Part shown: piece by piece, positions 30,965 to 42,370 of the stretch
Numbering within the stretch: the first letter of the stretch is position 1
Layout of the letters: the number at the start of each line of letters is the position of its first letter
Source of the DNA: Nannobrachium achirus
Lineage: Eukaryota; Chordata; Actinopteri; Myctophiformes; Myctophidae
Length of the DNA stretch: 64,000 bases
Direction of reading: 5' to 3'
Assembly: GCA_963921795.1 (NCBI GenBank)
Contig: OY997656.1
Location: forward strand, 60,880,709-60,944,708
Notes under the pieces: generated by a model
Databases searched by the model: none
Told to the model about the DNA's origin: nothing
The model's input: the letters and a program-made list of their open reading frames with translations, nothing else
Program-made: the position numbers and the translations under genes

Positions 30965-31945
30965 TCAATTCAATTCAATTCAATTCAATTTTATTAAAGT
31001 GTCAAATCATAACAAGTTATCTCAAGACACTTTACAAAGGCTAAAGAGCCATGAGAGAGAGAGAGGAGAGAGGGAGAAACAAGGGAGAGACAAGGGAAAG
31101 ACAACAAGGGGCACACGCACACACATACACAGGTCCCGCATGCGTATGTACAAGAACGAACGAACGAACGCACACACACACACACAGGCGCTGCATGCGC
31201 ACGCGCGTGTAGGGGGAGGGGAAGGGGAGGGGAGGGGGAGGTAAGGGTAGGGGGGGTGGGGGGAGGAGAGAGAGAACCCGAGCAGAACCTGTACCTGTGA
31301 GGTACCCCCCCGAGAGAACTCGAGTGGATACCTCACAGGCCCGGGGCCCCCACCCTGAGCAAGCAATTTGCTACAATGGTAACGAAAAACCCCCTCTTAA
31401 GGAGGAGGAAACGTCAGGCAGATCCTGACTCTGGGGTGAACAGCCGTGCTGCCTCGACCGAGTCGGGGGGACAGTAAGGAACAAAGAGAGAACAAGAGAT
31501 AGACACAGAGAGATCCAGGCAGGTCCACAGGTGTGCTTCATGGAGGCCTGGTCCGGGGTCACACTCTTGGTCTGCAGCTGAGTAGTCGGGTTTTAGTAGC
31601 AATCCCAGCAGCTGAGTTGTCGAGTTTTAGGTATTTAGGTTGTCGAGTTTCCAGGAACTGGAACTGCGGAGTGGGAGACAGAAAAGAAACTCCGGGGATG
31701 ATCCCCGGAGTTCGAATTAGTGGCAGGCCTTATAATGGCAGGCACAGTGCTAGTTACAATTGCAATGATGTGACACAAACCCACACAACCAAAAGGGGGA
31801 GGAGAGGGAGGAGGGTTCCCCCTCCCCTCTGACCCATTATTCAGCCCAACCCAGTGACTTTGTAGGTTGGGATTAGGAGTGACTGTACGCTGTCTCACAG
31901 AGCCACGGCCTTTTGTCAGCCCGGCCACTGGTCCCAACATGCACC
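30965..31945 (-). mobile_element. L2-clade LINE 3' part, tail and UTR
   Basis: The minus strand ends in AATAAAATTGAATTGAATTG, a pentamer-tailed LINE 3' end. Going upstream there is a non-coding 3' region and then, at 31880-31945, GLTKGRGSVRQR, which matches residues near [12 protein letters not shown] of the full ORF2. It is therefore either a separate internally deleted copy lying next to the full one, or a rearranged 3' end of the same element. Confidence 0.6.
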
Positions 31946-31969
31946 CGGACAGCCTGAGGGAGGTAATTT

Positions 31970-32294
31970 AGTCAGCAACGAACGAACGAACAAACGAATG
32001 AACGAACGAACGAAGCAACGAACGAACGAACGAACGAACGAACGAACGAAGCAGCGAACGAACGAAGCAACGAACAAGCGAAGCAACGAACGAACGAACG
32101 AACGAACGAGGCGACGAACGAACGAACGAAGCAACGGTCTGTACTTAAGGGGACGAAGGCTCCGGAGAGCCTGCGACGCCCCAGCCGCGGAGGAGCGAGT
32201 CCTCCGAATTGATCGACACAAAGCAACGAACGAACGAACGAAGCAGCGAACGAACAAGCGACGAACGAACGCACGAACGAACGAACGAACGAAC
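31970..32294. repeat. (AACG)n arrays around an 85-bp island
   Basis: ACGAACGAACGA runs at 31976-32130 and 32221-32294 with GCAACGA and GCAGCGA interruptions. The island between (ACTTAAGGGGACGAAGGCTC onward) has no match in the window. Located right after the ORF2 stop of the minus-strand LINE. Arg/Ser/Phe/Val frames here are artefacts. Confidence 0.85.
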
Positions 32295-35200
32295 CTAATT
32301 ATAGGCTTTATCATAGAGAAACGTTTTTAATCTAGTCTTAAAAACACAAAGTGTGTCTGCCACACGGACAGAGACTGGGAGGAGGTTCCACAACTGAGGT
32401 GCCTGATACTTAAAAGCTCTGGCTCCTGTTCTGGCCTTAGGTATTTTTTTGGGAATGACAAGCATGTTTTCATATTGTGGACGCACCGGTCTAGCAGTAC
32501 TGCGAGGCTCAATGAGCTCTTCGAGGTACTGCGGTGCCAGACCGTGATATGCTTTGTATGTGAGGAGGAGAATTTTAAATTCAATTCTGTATTTAACCGG
32601 GAGCCAGTGTAGAGATGCCAGGGAAGGAGTGATATGATCACTTCTTCTGGCTCCTGTCAATACACGAGCGGCAGCATTCTGGACTAGCTGTAGGCTGTTC
32701 AGAGACTTACTTGGGCAGCCTGATAGTACTGAGTTGCAGTAGTCCAGCCTAGAGGTAACAAATGCATGGACTAGTTTTTCTGCATCACTTTGAGACAGGA
32801 TGCGCCTCACTTTAGCAATGTTACGCAGATGGAAGAAGGCAATCTTTGAGGTTTGCTTGATGTGAGAATGAAAAGACATATCTTGATCAAACATAACCCC
32901 CAGATTCTTCACAGCGGCCTTAGAGGCCACGGTAATGCCATCCAGAGCAAAGTTCCTATCTGCCAGTTTGTCCCTTAGGTGCTTAGGGCCCAGGACGATA
33001 ACTTCTGTTTTGTCAGAGTTGAGGAGTAGGTAGTTACTGGTCATCCAACTCTTTATGTCTTTGAGACATGCTTGCAGATTAGCCAGTTGATCCGTTTCAT
33101 CTGGCTTCATTGACAGATATAATTGAGTGTCATCTGCATAGCAATGGAAGTGTATAGAATGTTTTCTAATGATTTCACCCAGAGGAAGCATATATAGGGT
33201 GAATAGTATTGGTCCAAGCACAGAGCCTTGTGGGACTCCGTATCTGACCTTTTCACGTAATGAGGATGTATCATTAACGTTTACAAACTGAGATCTGTCC
33301 GACAGATAGGACTCGAACCATCCCAGTGCGGTACCCCTAATACCAACCAGGTGCTCTAGTCGTTGTAACAGAATATGGTGGTCGATAGTGTCAAAAGCGG
33401 CACTAAGATCCAGCAAAACTAACACGGAGAGGAGTCCATTATCCAGCGCGATCAGGATATCATTTGTTACTTTCACAAGTGCTGTCTCAGTGCTATGGTG
33501 TGCTCTGAAACCTGACTGGAAAGTCTCAAATAAATTGTTGTGTTGTAAAAAGTCACACAACTGCTTGGCAACTGCCTTCTCAAGGACCTTAGAGAGGAAC
33601 GGGAGATTCGATATAGGTCTATAGTTAGCTAAAAGACATGGATCGAGAGTAGGCTTTTTGAGAAGAGGTTTGATTACTGCTACCTTAAAGGACTGTGGCA
33701 CATAGCCTGTCACAAGAGAGATATTTATCATATTGAGTAAGGAAGGACCGATCTGGGTCAGGACCTCCTTAAGTAATCTAGTGGGGACTGGATCGAGGAG
33801 ACAGGTCGTTGACTTGGAGGAAGTGATAATCGAGGTGAATTCAGAGAGCTCGATTTGGGAGAGACTGTCCAAGTACACACTAGGCTGCAAAGCAACTCCC
33901 GAGGCCACATGTGGACCAGTAGGAGACAAAAGCAGTAGATCATCGATTTGATCTCTGATTTTCTTGATTTTATCATTAAAAAATCCCATGAAGTCATTAC
34001 TACTGAGAGTTAGCGGAATACGCTGTTTCACAGAGTCACGGCCTTTTGTCAGCCCGGCTATGGTGTCAAAAAGGAACTTGGGATTGTTTTTATTTTCCTC
34101 TATTAGGGATGAATAGTAGGCAGTTCGGGCATTGCAAAGGGCCCTTCTATATAGCTTAAGGCTATTCTGCCATGCTATACAGGATTCGTCCCGTTTGGCT
34201 GAACGCCATATTTTTTCCAGTTTGCGCGAGGCTCGCTTAAGGCTTCTGGTTTCATTGTTATACCAAGGGGCTAACCTCTGTTGCTTTATTACCTTCTTTT
34301 TAAGAGGAGCAACAGAATCAAGTGTCGTAAGAAGCGAGCTTGTGACACTGTCAACAAGGTGATCAGTCTGAGAGGGACTATAAGTATACATATCTTCAAC
34401 TTGGTTGGAGCATATTGGACTAATGGCTAATGGCAATTTTTCCTTGAATTTATTTATAGCTTTATCGGATAGACTTCTACCAAGGACATGTGTGTCCAAT
34501 GGTGGGTAGTCCAGTAGTGTGAACTCAAAAGTGATCAAATAGTGATCGGAGAGTTCCTTATCATGTGGGAAGACCATGAGATGTTCGATTTCAATGCCAT
34601 ACACCAAAACAAGGTCAAGGGTGTGGTTGGCAATGTGTGTAGGTTTATCTACACACTGGGAGAAACCGATAGAGTCGATTAATGAACTGAATGCCTTACC
34701 AAGGCTATCAGTTTCTACATCAATGTGTACGTTCAGATCCCCATTTACAATAATCTTATTAGAGGCGAGGACCAGACTTGACAGGAATTCTGAGAATTCA
34801 GATAGAAATAGAGTGTAGGCGCCAGGTGGGCGGTACACTGTGACAAATAATAGTGGCTGTGATGATTTCCAGCTTGGATGTGAAAGATTAAGAACTAGGC
34901 TTTCAAATGACTTGTAGGTAGGTTTGGCTCCTGGACTAATAGCCAAACTGGAGCTGAAAATGGCTGCAACTCCACCTCCTGTCCGTCCTGTGTCACGAGG
35001 AATATGTGTATTAGTGTGACTTGGCGGGGTGGCTGTATTGAGACTGACATAATCGAGCTCACTCAGCCATGTCTCCGTAAGACAGCAAACATCAAGGTGA
35101 TTGTCCGATATGATTTCATTTACTGTTACACCTTTTTTGCCTAAAGATCTAATGTTCAGGAGCCCACACTTAATATTTATATTTACTGGCATTACTGCGT

Positions 35201-35321
35201 TGGTTTTGATCTGTACTAGGTTTGTTTGCACAGATCCTTGTCCAGCTGGTATATTACGCCTAACTGGTCGAACAGTTATAATTGTTTTAATTTGGGTAGG
35301 TGGCTGCTCTGGTGGAAGCAC
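32295..35321 (-). CDS. L2-clade LINE ORF2: endonuclease and reverse transcriptase
   Basis: 1008 residues without interruption. An APE-type endonuclease spans residues about 50-270: [32 protein letters not shown] and SDHYLI. Reverse transcriptase spans about 480-760: [57 protein letters not shown] and the catalytic [11 protein letters not shown]. The C-terminal region includes [24 protein letters not shown] and [11 protein letters not shown]. It nicks DNA and copies its own RNA at the nick. ORF1 ends 51 nt upstream. The open frame and full domain set suggest a young, possibly competent copy, though its 3' end looks rearranged. Confidence 0.92.
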   Translation of the reverse strand: MLPPEQPPTQIKTIITVRPVRRNIPAGQGSVQTNLVQIKTNAVMPVNINIKCGLLNIRSLGKKGVTVNEIISDNHLDVCCLTETWLSELDYVSLNTATPPSHTNTHIPRDTGRTGGGVAAIFSSSLAISPGAKPTYKSFESLVLNLSHPSWKSSQPLLFVTVYRPPGAYTLFLSEFSEFLSSLVLASNKIIVNGDLNVHIDVETDSLGKAFSSLIDSIGFSQCVDKPTHIANHTLDLVLVYGIEIEHLMVFPHDKELSDHYLITFEFTLLDYPPLDTHVLGRSLSDKAINKFKEKLPLAISPICSNQVEDMYTYSPSQTDHLVDSVTSSLLTTLDSVAPLKKKVIKQQRLAPWYNNETRSLKRASRKLEKIWRSAKRDESCIAWQNSLKLYRRALCNARTAYYSSLIEENKNNPKFLFDTIAGLTKGRDSVKQRIPLTLSSNDFMGFFNDKIKKIRDQIDDLLLLSPTGPHVASGVALQPSVYLDSLSQIELSEFTSIITSSKSTTCLLDPVPTRLLKEVLTQIGPSLLNMINISLVTGYVPQSFKVAVIKPLLKKPTLDPCLLANYRPISNLPFLSKVLEKAVAKQLCDFLQHNNLFETFQSGFRAHHSTETALVKVTNDILIALDNGLLSVLVLLDLSAAFDTIDHHILLQRLEHLVGIRGTALGWFESYLSDRSQFVNVNDTSSLREKVRYGVPQGSVLGPILFTLYMLPLGEIIRKHSIHFHCYADDTQLYLSMKPDETDQLANLQACLKDIKSWMTSNYLLLNSDKTEVIVLGPKHLRDKLADRNFALDGITVASKAAVKNLGVMFDQDMSFHSHIKQTSKIAFFHLRNIAKVRRILSQSDAEKLVHAFVTSRLDYCNSVLSGCPSKSLNSLQLVQNAAARVLTGARRSDHITPSLASLHWLPVKYRIEFKILLLTYKAYHGLAPQYLEELIEPRSTARPVRPQYENMLVIPKKIPKARTGARAFKYQAPQLWNLLPVSVRVADTLCVFKTRLKTFLYDKAYN

Positions 35322-35372
35322 AGAGAAGTGTGTAAGACTGCAACTCTGCTTTCTGGTCCCAACTCTGGTTGG

Positions 35373-36338
35373 TCATAGATTCTTGATAAAGTCATCCATG
35401 TTTTTGGAGATAGTCTGCGCACCATCCCAAGTTGGATGTATGCCGTCTCTCCCCATCAGACCAGATTTCCCCTGGAAGGTTTGCCACTGATCAATAAAGC
35501 CCACGTTATTATCTGGGCACCAACCTGACAACCAGCGGTTGAATGAAGCCATACGACTGTACATTTCATCATTAGTCATATCTGGCAGGGGACCAGAGAA
35601 AATTACGGAGTCCGACATTGTCTTTGCATATGTGCACACTGACTCAACATTTATCTTAGTGATCTCCGATCTTTTGCGTCGTGTGTCATTTCCACCGCAG
35701 TGGATTATAATCTTATCATAGCGTTTAAATGTTTTACCTTTAGCAATTATTTTTAGGTTTGATTCAATGTCGCCCGCTCTGGCCCCGGGGATGCATTTAA
35801 CTATGGTCCCTGGTGTCACTAGTTTCACGTTTCTCATTATAGAACTACCAATAACCAGAGTTGTATTCTTAATGACAGGTTTAGCCTGCTTAGAGGCTTT
35901 GTCATTGATCGGAGGTGGAGATATGTTCTCACTGACATGCTCAATGGGTGTATCAGTGAGTGGGGAAAATCTGTTTGAAACGTGAGGTGGTTGGTGTCCC
36001 GCGTGCTTTTGTTTTCGTTTACGCTTTCCACCAGTAACATCCACCCAGCCGTTCATGGGTTGTTTTTGGGAGCCACGGCCGGCCGCCGTCGGTGACCGAA
36101 AGTGACCCCCCGTTCCCGGCCGCCCGTTAGCATATTGCGGGCTAAAAGCACCGCTAGCTATGCTAGCTTCCAACTCAAAGAGCCTCGCTTCCAGCGCTGC
36201 AAGCACAGTGCACCGGTCACAAACATCCGAGTCAACAAAGGAGTCGGGGTTGTAACTGTACATGAGACATACAGAGCAGGAGCGATGCCCCGAGCGATAC
36301 TGGAACCGGGGGCCGGGGGGGTAGGGGTGAAAAGCCAT
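35373..36338 (-). CDS. L2-clade LINE ORF1 with SGNH esterase domain
   Basis: 321 residues. The N-terminus has a CSVC and CDRC pair (possible zinc site) then the short helix [16 protein letters not shown] basic middle with KRKRKQK follows. The C-terminal half is an SGNH-type esterase: [12 protein letters not shown] (block I serine), [13 protein letters not shown] (block III) and [11 protein letters not shown] (Asp and His of block V). ORF1 esterases are known from L2, CR1 and related clades and are thought to help bind RNA or lipids; the role is not settled. Upstream on the minus strand a 5' UTR reaches about 36780. Confidence 0.88.
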   Translation of the reverse strand: MAFHPYPPGPRFQYRSGHRSCSVCLMYSYNPDSFVDSDVCDRCTVLAALEARLFELEASIASGAFSPQYANGRPGTGGHFRSPTAAGRGSQKQPMNGWVDVTGGKRKRKQKHAGHQPPHVSNRFSPLTDTPIEHVSENISPPPINDKASKQAKPVIKNTTLVIGSSIMRNVKLVTPGTIVKCIPGARAGDIESNLKIIAKGKTFKRYDKIIIHCGGNDTRRKRSEITKINVESVCTYAKTMSDSVIFSGPLPDMTNDEMYSRMASFNRWLSGWCPDNNVGFIDQWQTFQGKSGLMGRDGIHPTWDGAQTISKNMDDFIKNL

Positions 36339-36788
36339 CGCCCGGCAGACAGGTTAGCTGCTAGGCTAAGGCTAAACGCTAGGCTAAGTTGCCTAGCCGA
36401 CAGTATGGACCTCTGAACAGCAGAACGTCAAGCTAGGTAGTCGAGCCCAGGTAGCGATAGGTCGCCACAGGGTACAGGGATAGTTTAGTTTAGTAGTTAG
36501 CAGTGATAATGTGTGCTTAGGTCACAACAGCACAACAAGATAGGCGTTTAGCAACAGAGCAGCTCCGTAGCAGCTCCGATTGCAGGACGCAAAACAGGAA
36601 GTGACGTGACAGGCTTACCGTCAAAGGGTCCGTGTAGCAACTGCAATCATGTTGATGAGAGAGCCAGTTTGCAGTGTAGGAAAAAAAAAAAAAAGAAAAG
36701 TAGCTCGGCCGGCAAAAAAGTGGGGGGGATGAGTTCACGTTTTTATGAAAGTGGGGGTGTTCCGTCGTACTCACAATGAATGGTGGTG
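36339..36788 (-). mobile_element. 5' UTR of the L2-clade LINE
   Basis: Sequence between ORF1 and the boundary with the inverted flank at 36789. It contains GCTAGGCTAAGGCTAAACGC and an A-run at 36680. A promoter is expected here from the biology of the family but no motif is certain. Confidence 0.45.
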
Positions 36789-36960
36789 ACGCCCCTGACC
36801 AAACTAATAGATGAAACAGAAATAAAAAGTACGGCAGAAAATCACTGGTCCTACGCTATTCCTTGAGCTTTTGGGCTTGTGGGTCCCCGGCTATAAGCCC
36901 CTTCTCCCCTCCAGGGCGACATTGTATTCCTAGAGGGTCAATTGGGTATGGCAGGGGTAT
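36789..36960. repeat. Inverted partner of 28880-28986
   Basis: TGACCAAACTAATAGATGAA and CAGAAATAAAAAGTACGGCA are the complement of 28940-28986, and GGGTCCCCGGCTATAAGCCC matches the complement of about 28900. The LINE lies between the two inverted pieces. Confidence 0.65.
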
Positions 36961-37314
36961 GCAGCTGCCATACCCTGGGTCCAGGTGGAAAAATAAAAGT
37001 TACTTTTAAATTTAAATCCATGAATGTCTCTTTGTCTATCTGTGCTGGTTATTATGTTGTTCAATTACAGTAAAATAACTACAAATGCAAAATGTAACAA
37101 AATGGTCACTTTAACAAGATATTATAATTATATTCTCCACATCTTGACAGAATGGTGTATTCCCAGGTTCTGTAGGTCAGCTGAACAGGTGTAATTCATG
37201 TGGCACGTTTACTAACATCAGCTGTACTTGAACAACCGTTCCAGACTGCCATATCCAGCCCAAGAAACCGTATGAACCTGTGTAAGAAACTGACAAAACT
37301 CATTTTTTTCAGCC
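36961..37314. other. No recognised gene
   Basis: AT-rich non-coding sequence without clear repeat ends. Confidence 0.35.
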
Positions 37315-37386
37315 ATTGTGAAAATAGCAGATCTACATGCTCACAACGCCTCGCTATTGAGCATGTAGATCTGCTATTTTCACAAT
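37315..37386. repeat. Family P hairpin P9 (full)
   Basis: ATTGTGAAAATAGCAGATCT and its complement AGATCTGCTATTTTCACAAT surround ACATGCTC arms and a CAACGCCTCGCTATT tip. It shares the ATGCTC stem variant and the ATTGTGAAAA outer arm with P11. Confidence 0.88.
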
Positions 37387-37439
37387 AGAACCGTGTTATC
37401 CAAAATGTAATGCCTCTTTTCCATGAGGAATCCCATCTT

Positions 37440-37740
37440 TGCCAGGGCTGTATTAACCATTGGGCCGGTAGGGCCGTTGCCAAGGGCCCTTGGGGGAACT
37501 GGGCTGCGTGGTCATTGACAACTTACTAAAATAAAATGTATATTAATTCAAAATCAAATGTGTGGGGCCCTCCTCTGTTGTATACAGGTGCTTTCTTGGC
37601 CCACAGATGATCATCATGGCTTCATCATGGGTAGTGCGCGTCGGGAGGGAGGGGGGGGTTATTGTTGGGGGTGGGGGCTAAAAAGTGTATAGGCCAGGGG
37701 CCCTCGCGGGGGTTAATCCATCCATGATCTTTGCCATACC
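37440..37740. repeat. Probable MITE with GGGCC-rich ends
   Basis: AGGGCTGTATTAACCATTGG at the left and GGGGTTAATCCATCCATG at the right are imperfect inverted partners; GGGCCCTTGGG and CCAGGGGCCC lie just inside. G-rich run at 37650. No TSD confirmed. Confidence 0.4.
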
Positions 37741-37914
37741 CTAGTTTTTGCTGAACTGACGCCACTGGGTTCTTTTGCCAGAGTCGTATATATATTTATG
37801 TTGGGGGTATTTCCAGTGGTTTACCGTAGACTGCGGGAGTGACGCGACACTTGTCTGAATATTTTTCACACAACAGGTTTCTGAACAAAATAAACATCCT
37901 TTCTACCGGTATGT

Positions 37915-38060
37915 CAGTGGTGCTCAAAAAAGGAACCCCAAGATATGTATTTGGCCGCGGACCCCCATTTCAAAATAGTTTGTTCCAGGGACCCCCCCCC
38001 CCCCCCCAGAAGCATTAAAGTTACACCTTTTTCAGAAAATAGCAGATCTACAATCTTGCA
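37915..38060. repeat. MITE fragment with partial hairpin P10
   Basis: CAGTGGTGCTCAAAAAAGGA then GATATGTATTTGGCCGCGGA and a C-run match the family G core (compare 10885-10960). It ends with GAAAATAGCAGATCTACAAT, a half P hairpin without right arm. Confidence 0.55.
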
Positions 38061-38566
38061 GCAGCCAGTGAGTGACTGTCGATTTTAAAGGTCACGATTA
38101 AATGTTTTGGATTTCTTTTAACAGCACTGATGCCATTATATGATTATCAGGCTGTTCTTCATTTGTAAAGACAGAAAACTTTCCTCAATTACGTTTCTCA
38201 ATTTGTTAACTTATATTTGAATATAATTATAAACAACAAACGAGAATCTAGGATAGGATTTTAATATATTAATAATATAAACGTTGGGTTTCAACAAAGA
38301 GGATGAGAAGTTTAACATTCTTTGAAAAGATTTACAGGATATCCCACCCGGCCTGGCGGAGACTCACCAAATATTTGAATATTTGAATATCAAAGTCACT
38401 ATTCGACGTTGTTCACCGAATTCGGATATTCGCTTATTTCTTTTTTCTTTCTTTTATCTTCTTTTTTTTATAGTTTATAAAGCTTGGCTAGATAGGAAGT
38501 CATAAGAATGAGTTGTCAATGCCCCTGGTGGATGAATTTGTTAATGTATTTGTTAATGTTCTATAC
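38061..38566. other. No gene; TATTCGAAT-rich MITE-like segment
   Basis: AATATTTGAATATTTGAATA and CACTATTCGACG at 38370-38430 are echoed in inverted form at 38810-38880 (GAATACTTTGAGG, AAATCGCTATTCG), so the next element appears inserted into a hAT-like MITE. Confidence 0.4.
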
Positions 38567-38805
38567 CAGGGGTTCTCAAACCTTTTTAGGCCATGACCCC
38601 CAAAATAAACATATTTGAACTGGGGACCCCCACCCTGACAAGCACTTGGAATTGTAGGAATTACATTTAATGTGACTCGGTTCCACAGATAAATATTGTG
38701 AAAATAGCAGATCTACATGCTCGCAAAGCGAGGCGTTGTGAGCATGTAGATCGGCTATTTTCACAATGTTCGCCTCTTGCTTACTTAATATTTGCCAGTT
38801 TGGTC
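38567..38805. mobile_element. hAT-like MITE with hairpin P11
   Basis: Begins CAGGGGTTCTCAAACC with GCCATGACCCCCAAAATAAA, matching 27746-27810. After the hairpin the right flank TATTTGCCAGTTTGG matches 27880-27900. The right end is missing. P11 at 38694-38767 is full, with outer arm ATTGTGAAAA and tip GCAAAGCGAGGC. Confidence 0.65.
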
Positions 38806-39480
38806 AGTCCTGTTGAATATTCGACAATTCGAATACTTTGAGGTCGAATAATTCGAATACTAAAAATCGCTATTCGTGAATGCCCTAGCTTGTAGATTGG
38901 CAAAGATATGTTTTTGTCAAAGAGATTTGGTAGAGTGAAGTGGTCCGTTTTAAATGGTACTGGATATGCAGCTCGGCAAATAAAAGGTGAATTGATCCCA
39001 GTGCATGACGGAGGACGATATCATGATAAATTAAATCTCGTGAGTGTTTTTATCAGGATAAACCATATTAATGATTATCATCCCATCACTGATGGCTCTT
39101 CCCTTCAGCAACTCTTCTCCTGCCATCACAGACCTCCATTCAGAAACAGTTTACAGTTTAGGCATTTAGCAGACGCTTTTAATCCAAAGCGACTTACAAA
39201 AAAAGAAACACCCCCACTTAGAAACATCCCCATTCAGAAATACCCCCACTGAGGTTAGGGTTAGGGTTTAGGTTAGATTTAGGTGACACCTCCATTTAGA
39301 ATAATGGAAGTCAATCTTCTGAATGGCAATGTTTCTGCGTCGTAAGGTGGTTTCTGGAACGCAGAGTAACCGTTTAAATCCAGCGATCTCCACCACTGAA
39401 AAGGATCGCATGTTGCGTTCCGACCGCACCGGGCGTTTCTTGAGCTGTTGGTGGCTGTCGTCCTTTTCCGTCCGGATAGG
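38806..39480. repeat. MITE remnants and conserved TTTAATCCAAAGCGAC tail
   Basis: The first 80 bp are the TATTCG-rich element. CAGTTTAGGCATTTAGCAGA with TCCAAAGCGACTTACA at 39156-39200 is the same conserved tail as at 22463. Then AACACCCCCACTTAG repeats and GGTTAGGGTTAGGG at about 39245. No gene is supported. Confidence 0.45.
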
Positions 39481-40561
39481 GAAATGAAAGGTGCTGCAGC
39501 CTCGGACGCTACGATGAAACACTGGAGAGGAAAAACACGGTTTATCTCTGCAAACTCATCGGTCGGCCTGCCTTCTTTCAACCTGAAGAAAAGTAAGCCT
39601 GCTGCACGAAATGACAACAACATGAAATAACTGGCGATACGGCTTGGAATTTCAATAACGGTATTGAACATCGATTTCAATTGAATTGGGATACATACAG
39701 TATGGATACATTTACTGTACACACCCCTGTATCTTTAAAACTAAGAGCATCGTAGTGAGGTGTCGAAAGTTCTAAATGCTCCTGTAGAACCCCCGAGTAT
39801 GTATGCAATCACTCTAGTTTTAGTAAAAAAAACGTTTTAATCAAGATTGCACGGAGAAGAACTGCATTACCCATACCCATAGTGCTAAAAATGTACATCC
39901 GGTGAAATCGACGTCTGTGATTGGTCTAGCTTCTTCTTTCATGTATCTTGCGGTTACCGCAGATTATTGCACTTCAGCAGAAATCCGTGAGCGAGCGTCT
40001 TTCTTTTACAAATATGATGCACTATGTTAAGGATGACGATAAGAGCGTCCACAGAGATGACAATCACTACATTTCAGGCCATATGCTGGCCTGGATAACT
40101 AAACTGAGCGTGATTTAAGGGATATATTTCAGGAAACAAGTGTCATTCGCAATGCATTCTGGGAGTGTAGTTTCCGTATTTTTTTAAATAATGATGTACA
40201 CAGTCTTGTACCCTGCCCTTTTTTCAGCTTTCTAATTAATCGTTGCATTAAACAAAAATGAATATTGTCATGATTCCTCACCAGTCGAGGTGGCTTTGTC
40301 AGTATAGACGTTAAATAAATACTTTATGAAATGTCTATGGAAGAAATGAATGGGGAAAACGGTTCCGACACTACGCTCTATTTAGTGCAGTCACTACATA
40401 TGAAAAAACCTAGAACAAATTGCAATAGTAGCAAACTCAACTGATTCTGTATCCTCATTATGTCCAGGACCACACATTCACCCACGTTTTGCCCACCAAT
40501 GTGAGAACAATTAACATATAAGCAAACAAACAAAAAAAACAACCACTTCAATGTTTTGTCC
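39481..40561. other. No recognised gene
   Basis: Apparently single-copy AT-rich sequence downstream of the minus-strand zinc-finger gene. The word GCAATGCATTCTGGGAGTGT (about 40150) is MITE-like. No exon is visible. Confidence 0.35.
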
Positions 40562-40620
40562 TAAAATAGCCCGTCTACAAGCTCCCAACACATTGTGAGC
40601 TTGTAGATCTGCCATTTTGT
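40562..40620. repeat. Family P hairpin P12 (short tip)
   Basis: AAAATAGCCCGTCTACAAGC pairs with GCTTGTAGATCTGCCATTTT around an ACACATTGT tip; two mismatches in the stem. On the minus strand ATTAAA just beyond (about 40622) might serve the zinc-finger gene 3' end. Confidence 0.8.
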
Positions 40621-40805
40621 TTTAATACTTTGTCACACATTTGTTTTATACATATTGTTTTACCCATAGTGATTGAGGACACATCGACTGCATAATTGTG
40701 AATACTATTCACAATTAAATTCACGTTAAATAACACCGTTACATCGGCCCGTTACGGATACTTCTGTCAGGCTCTAATTTGGACCAAAGCTTTTGGCACT
40801 AAGCT

Positions 40806-41866
40806 CTAAAGCTCCCCCTCCACGGTGTGAGCCCTCTTCATGTGCGTTTTTAGATTCCCCAGTTGACCGAAACCTTTGCCACAAACCGAACAAGTGAAGG
40901 GTTTCTCTTTGGTATGAGTGGTCATGTGTGCGGTCACGTGAGCCGTCTGGCTGAAGCCTTTTCCACAGACCGTGCAGTTAAAGGGTTTCTCCCCCGTATG
41001 AGTCCTCATGTGGTTCTTCAGGTCGTCAATGCGACCGCAGCCTTTCCCGCAGAGCGCGCACGTGTAGGGTTTCTCCCCCGTGTGCGTCCTCATGTGCTTC
41101 CTCAGGTTGCTCATGTGACCGCAGCCTTTCCCGCACACCGTACAAGTGAAGGGCTTCTCCCCGGTGTGAGTCATCATGTGTGACTTCAGGTTGCCCCGCT
41201 GGCCGTAGCTTTTGCCACAAACGGTGCAGTTAAAGGGTTTCTCTCCCGTGTGCGTCATGGCGTGCCGGTCCAGGTGAGACTTCCGGTCGAACGTTTTGTC
41301 GCACTCCGTGCAGCCGAAGGTTTTCTTGGGCGACTTCAGGGCGTCCAGCGCGGCCGACTCGTATTCCATGGCCGTCTCCTCCCACGCACCGCCGTTGTCC
41401 TCGGCGTCGGATTCAGAGCGGCGTGGAGACAGGAGGAGCTGCTGGTTGTCTCCAGTCGCCTGCTGCGATGCGACCCAGTACTTTATATAAGCTGCTGTTT
41501 TCATGTGTTCACTGGAGGAGCCGGCGAGAGGCTCTGCCGTCTCTCTGTTCTCATCTTCATCTTCATCTTCTTCACCTGTCAACACTGAGCCTTCAGCCTG
41601 CTCTGATGTTTCAAGGAGATCCTCCGGTTCCTCTTTGATCCGTAGAGGAGGCTCTGGTTCCTCCTGGAGCAGCCTGGAGCTCCTCTCCTCAGGTTGTGGT
41701 TCCTCCTGGAGCAGCCTGGAGCTCCTCTCTTCAGGTTGTGGAGGCTGAGGTTCCTCCTGGATCAGCCTGGAGCTCCTCTCCTCAGGTTGTGGTTCCTCTT
41801 GGAGCAGCCTGGAGCTCCTCTCTTCGGGGGAAACCCTCTCCTCGCGCACAGGGAGGAGCCGGAAGT
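40806..41866 (-). CDS. C2H2 zinc-finger protein, acidic and six-finger terminal exon
   Basis: The minus-strand exon starts after TTTCTCTTTGGTCCAG in phase 1 and has 353 codons to the stop. It begins (D)FRLLPVREERVSPEER, then five RSSRLxQEEPQP-type repeats, IKEEPEDLLE, an Asp/Glu run, and six C2H2 fingers (FGCTECDKTFDRKSHLDRH to FTCSVCGKGFGQLGNLKTH). It ends VEGEL. It is a nuclear DNA-binding regulator of the same fish family as the gene at 20417. The upstream exon(s) were not found: a BEL/Pao element lies 118 bp beyond the 3' splice site, and the sequence past it holds no recognisable leading exon. Shorter finger array than its paralogue. Confidence 0.85.
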
Positions 41867-41984
41867 CTGGACCAAAGAGAAAATGAGAGAAGAACAAATA
41901 AAGTTGATGCAACACACTGTAGGCTTGTAGAGCCCCTTGGGACCCCAAAAGTAGAAAAACTTTCAAGTAACACTGCTTAGTTTC

Positions 41985-42370
41985 TGTTGGAGCCAAAATA
42001 CAATTGTTTATTTGTTTATTATTTTTATTCATCACAGAGGTGTGGTACTGTCTGTCGCCATGGCAACCGCCACAGGGGGGTGGGTACTGCCACAGGGGGT
42101 GGTTACATTTAACCTTGACAATGGCCGTGGCAACTCAGGTGTGCAAAGGGGAAAACGCCAAACAGTTTTAGACCGTGTCGTGTGTCGCCACGCAGGTTTT
42201 GTTGGCTTTCAATACATTTTTTGGATCACTGTATGTCTTAACTTTATGCAAAATAAAAGGATTGTAATATCCAAACTGAGACAACTTTTTGGACATTGAA
42301 TTTCACGCACGCGTCCTACTAAGGCAACCCGATGCCCCTCGCTGTAGGTCTACAGGTAAAGGCTTCTACA
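41985..42370 (+). repeat. Left LTR of the BEL/Pao element
   Basis: 386 bp, TG...CA ends, GTTTC target copy directly before it. Contains an AATAAAAGG word near 42252. Confidence 0.92.

Noticed and set aside
31916-32330. Arg/Ser/Phe/Val repeat ORFs on the minus strand
   Set aside because: Translations of (AACG)n arrays with no domain.
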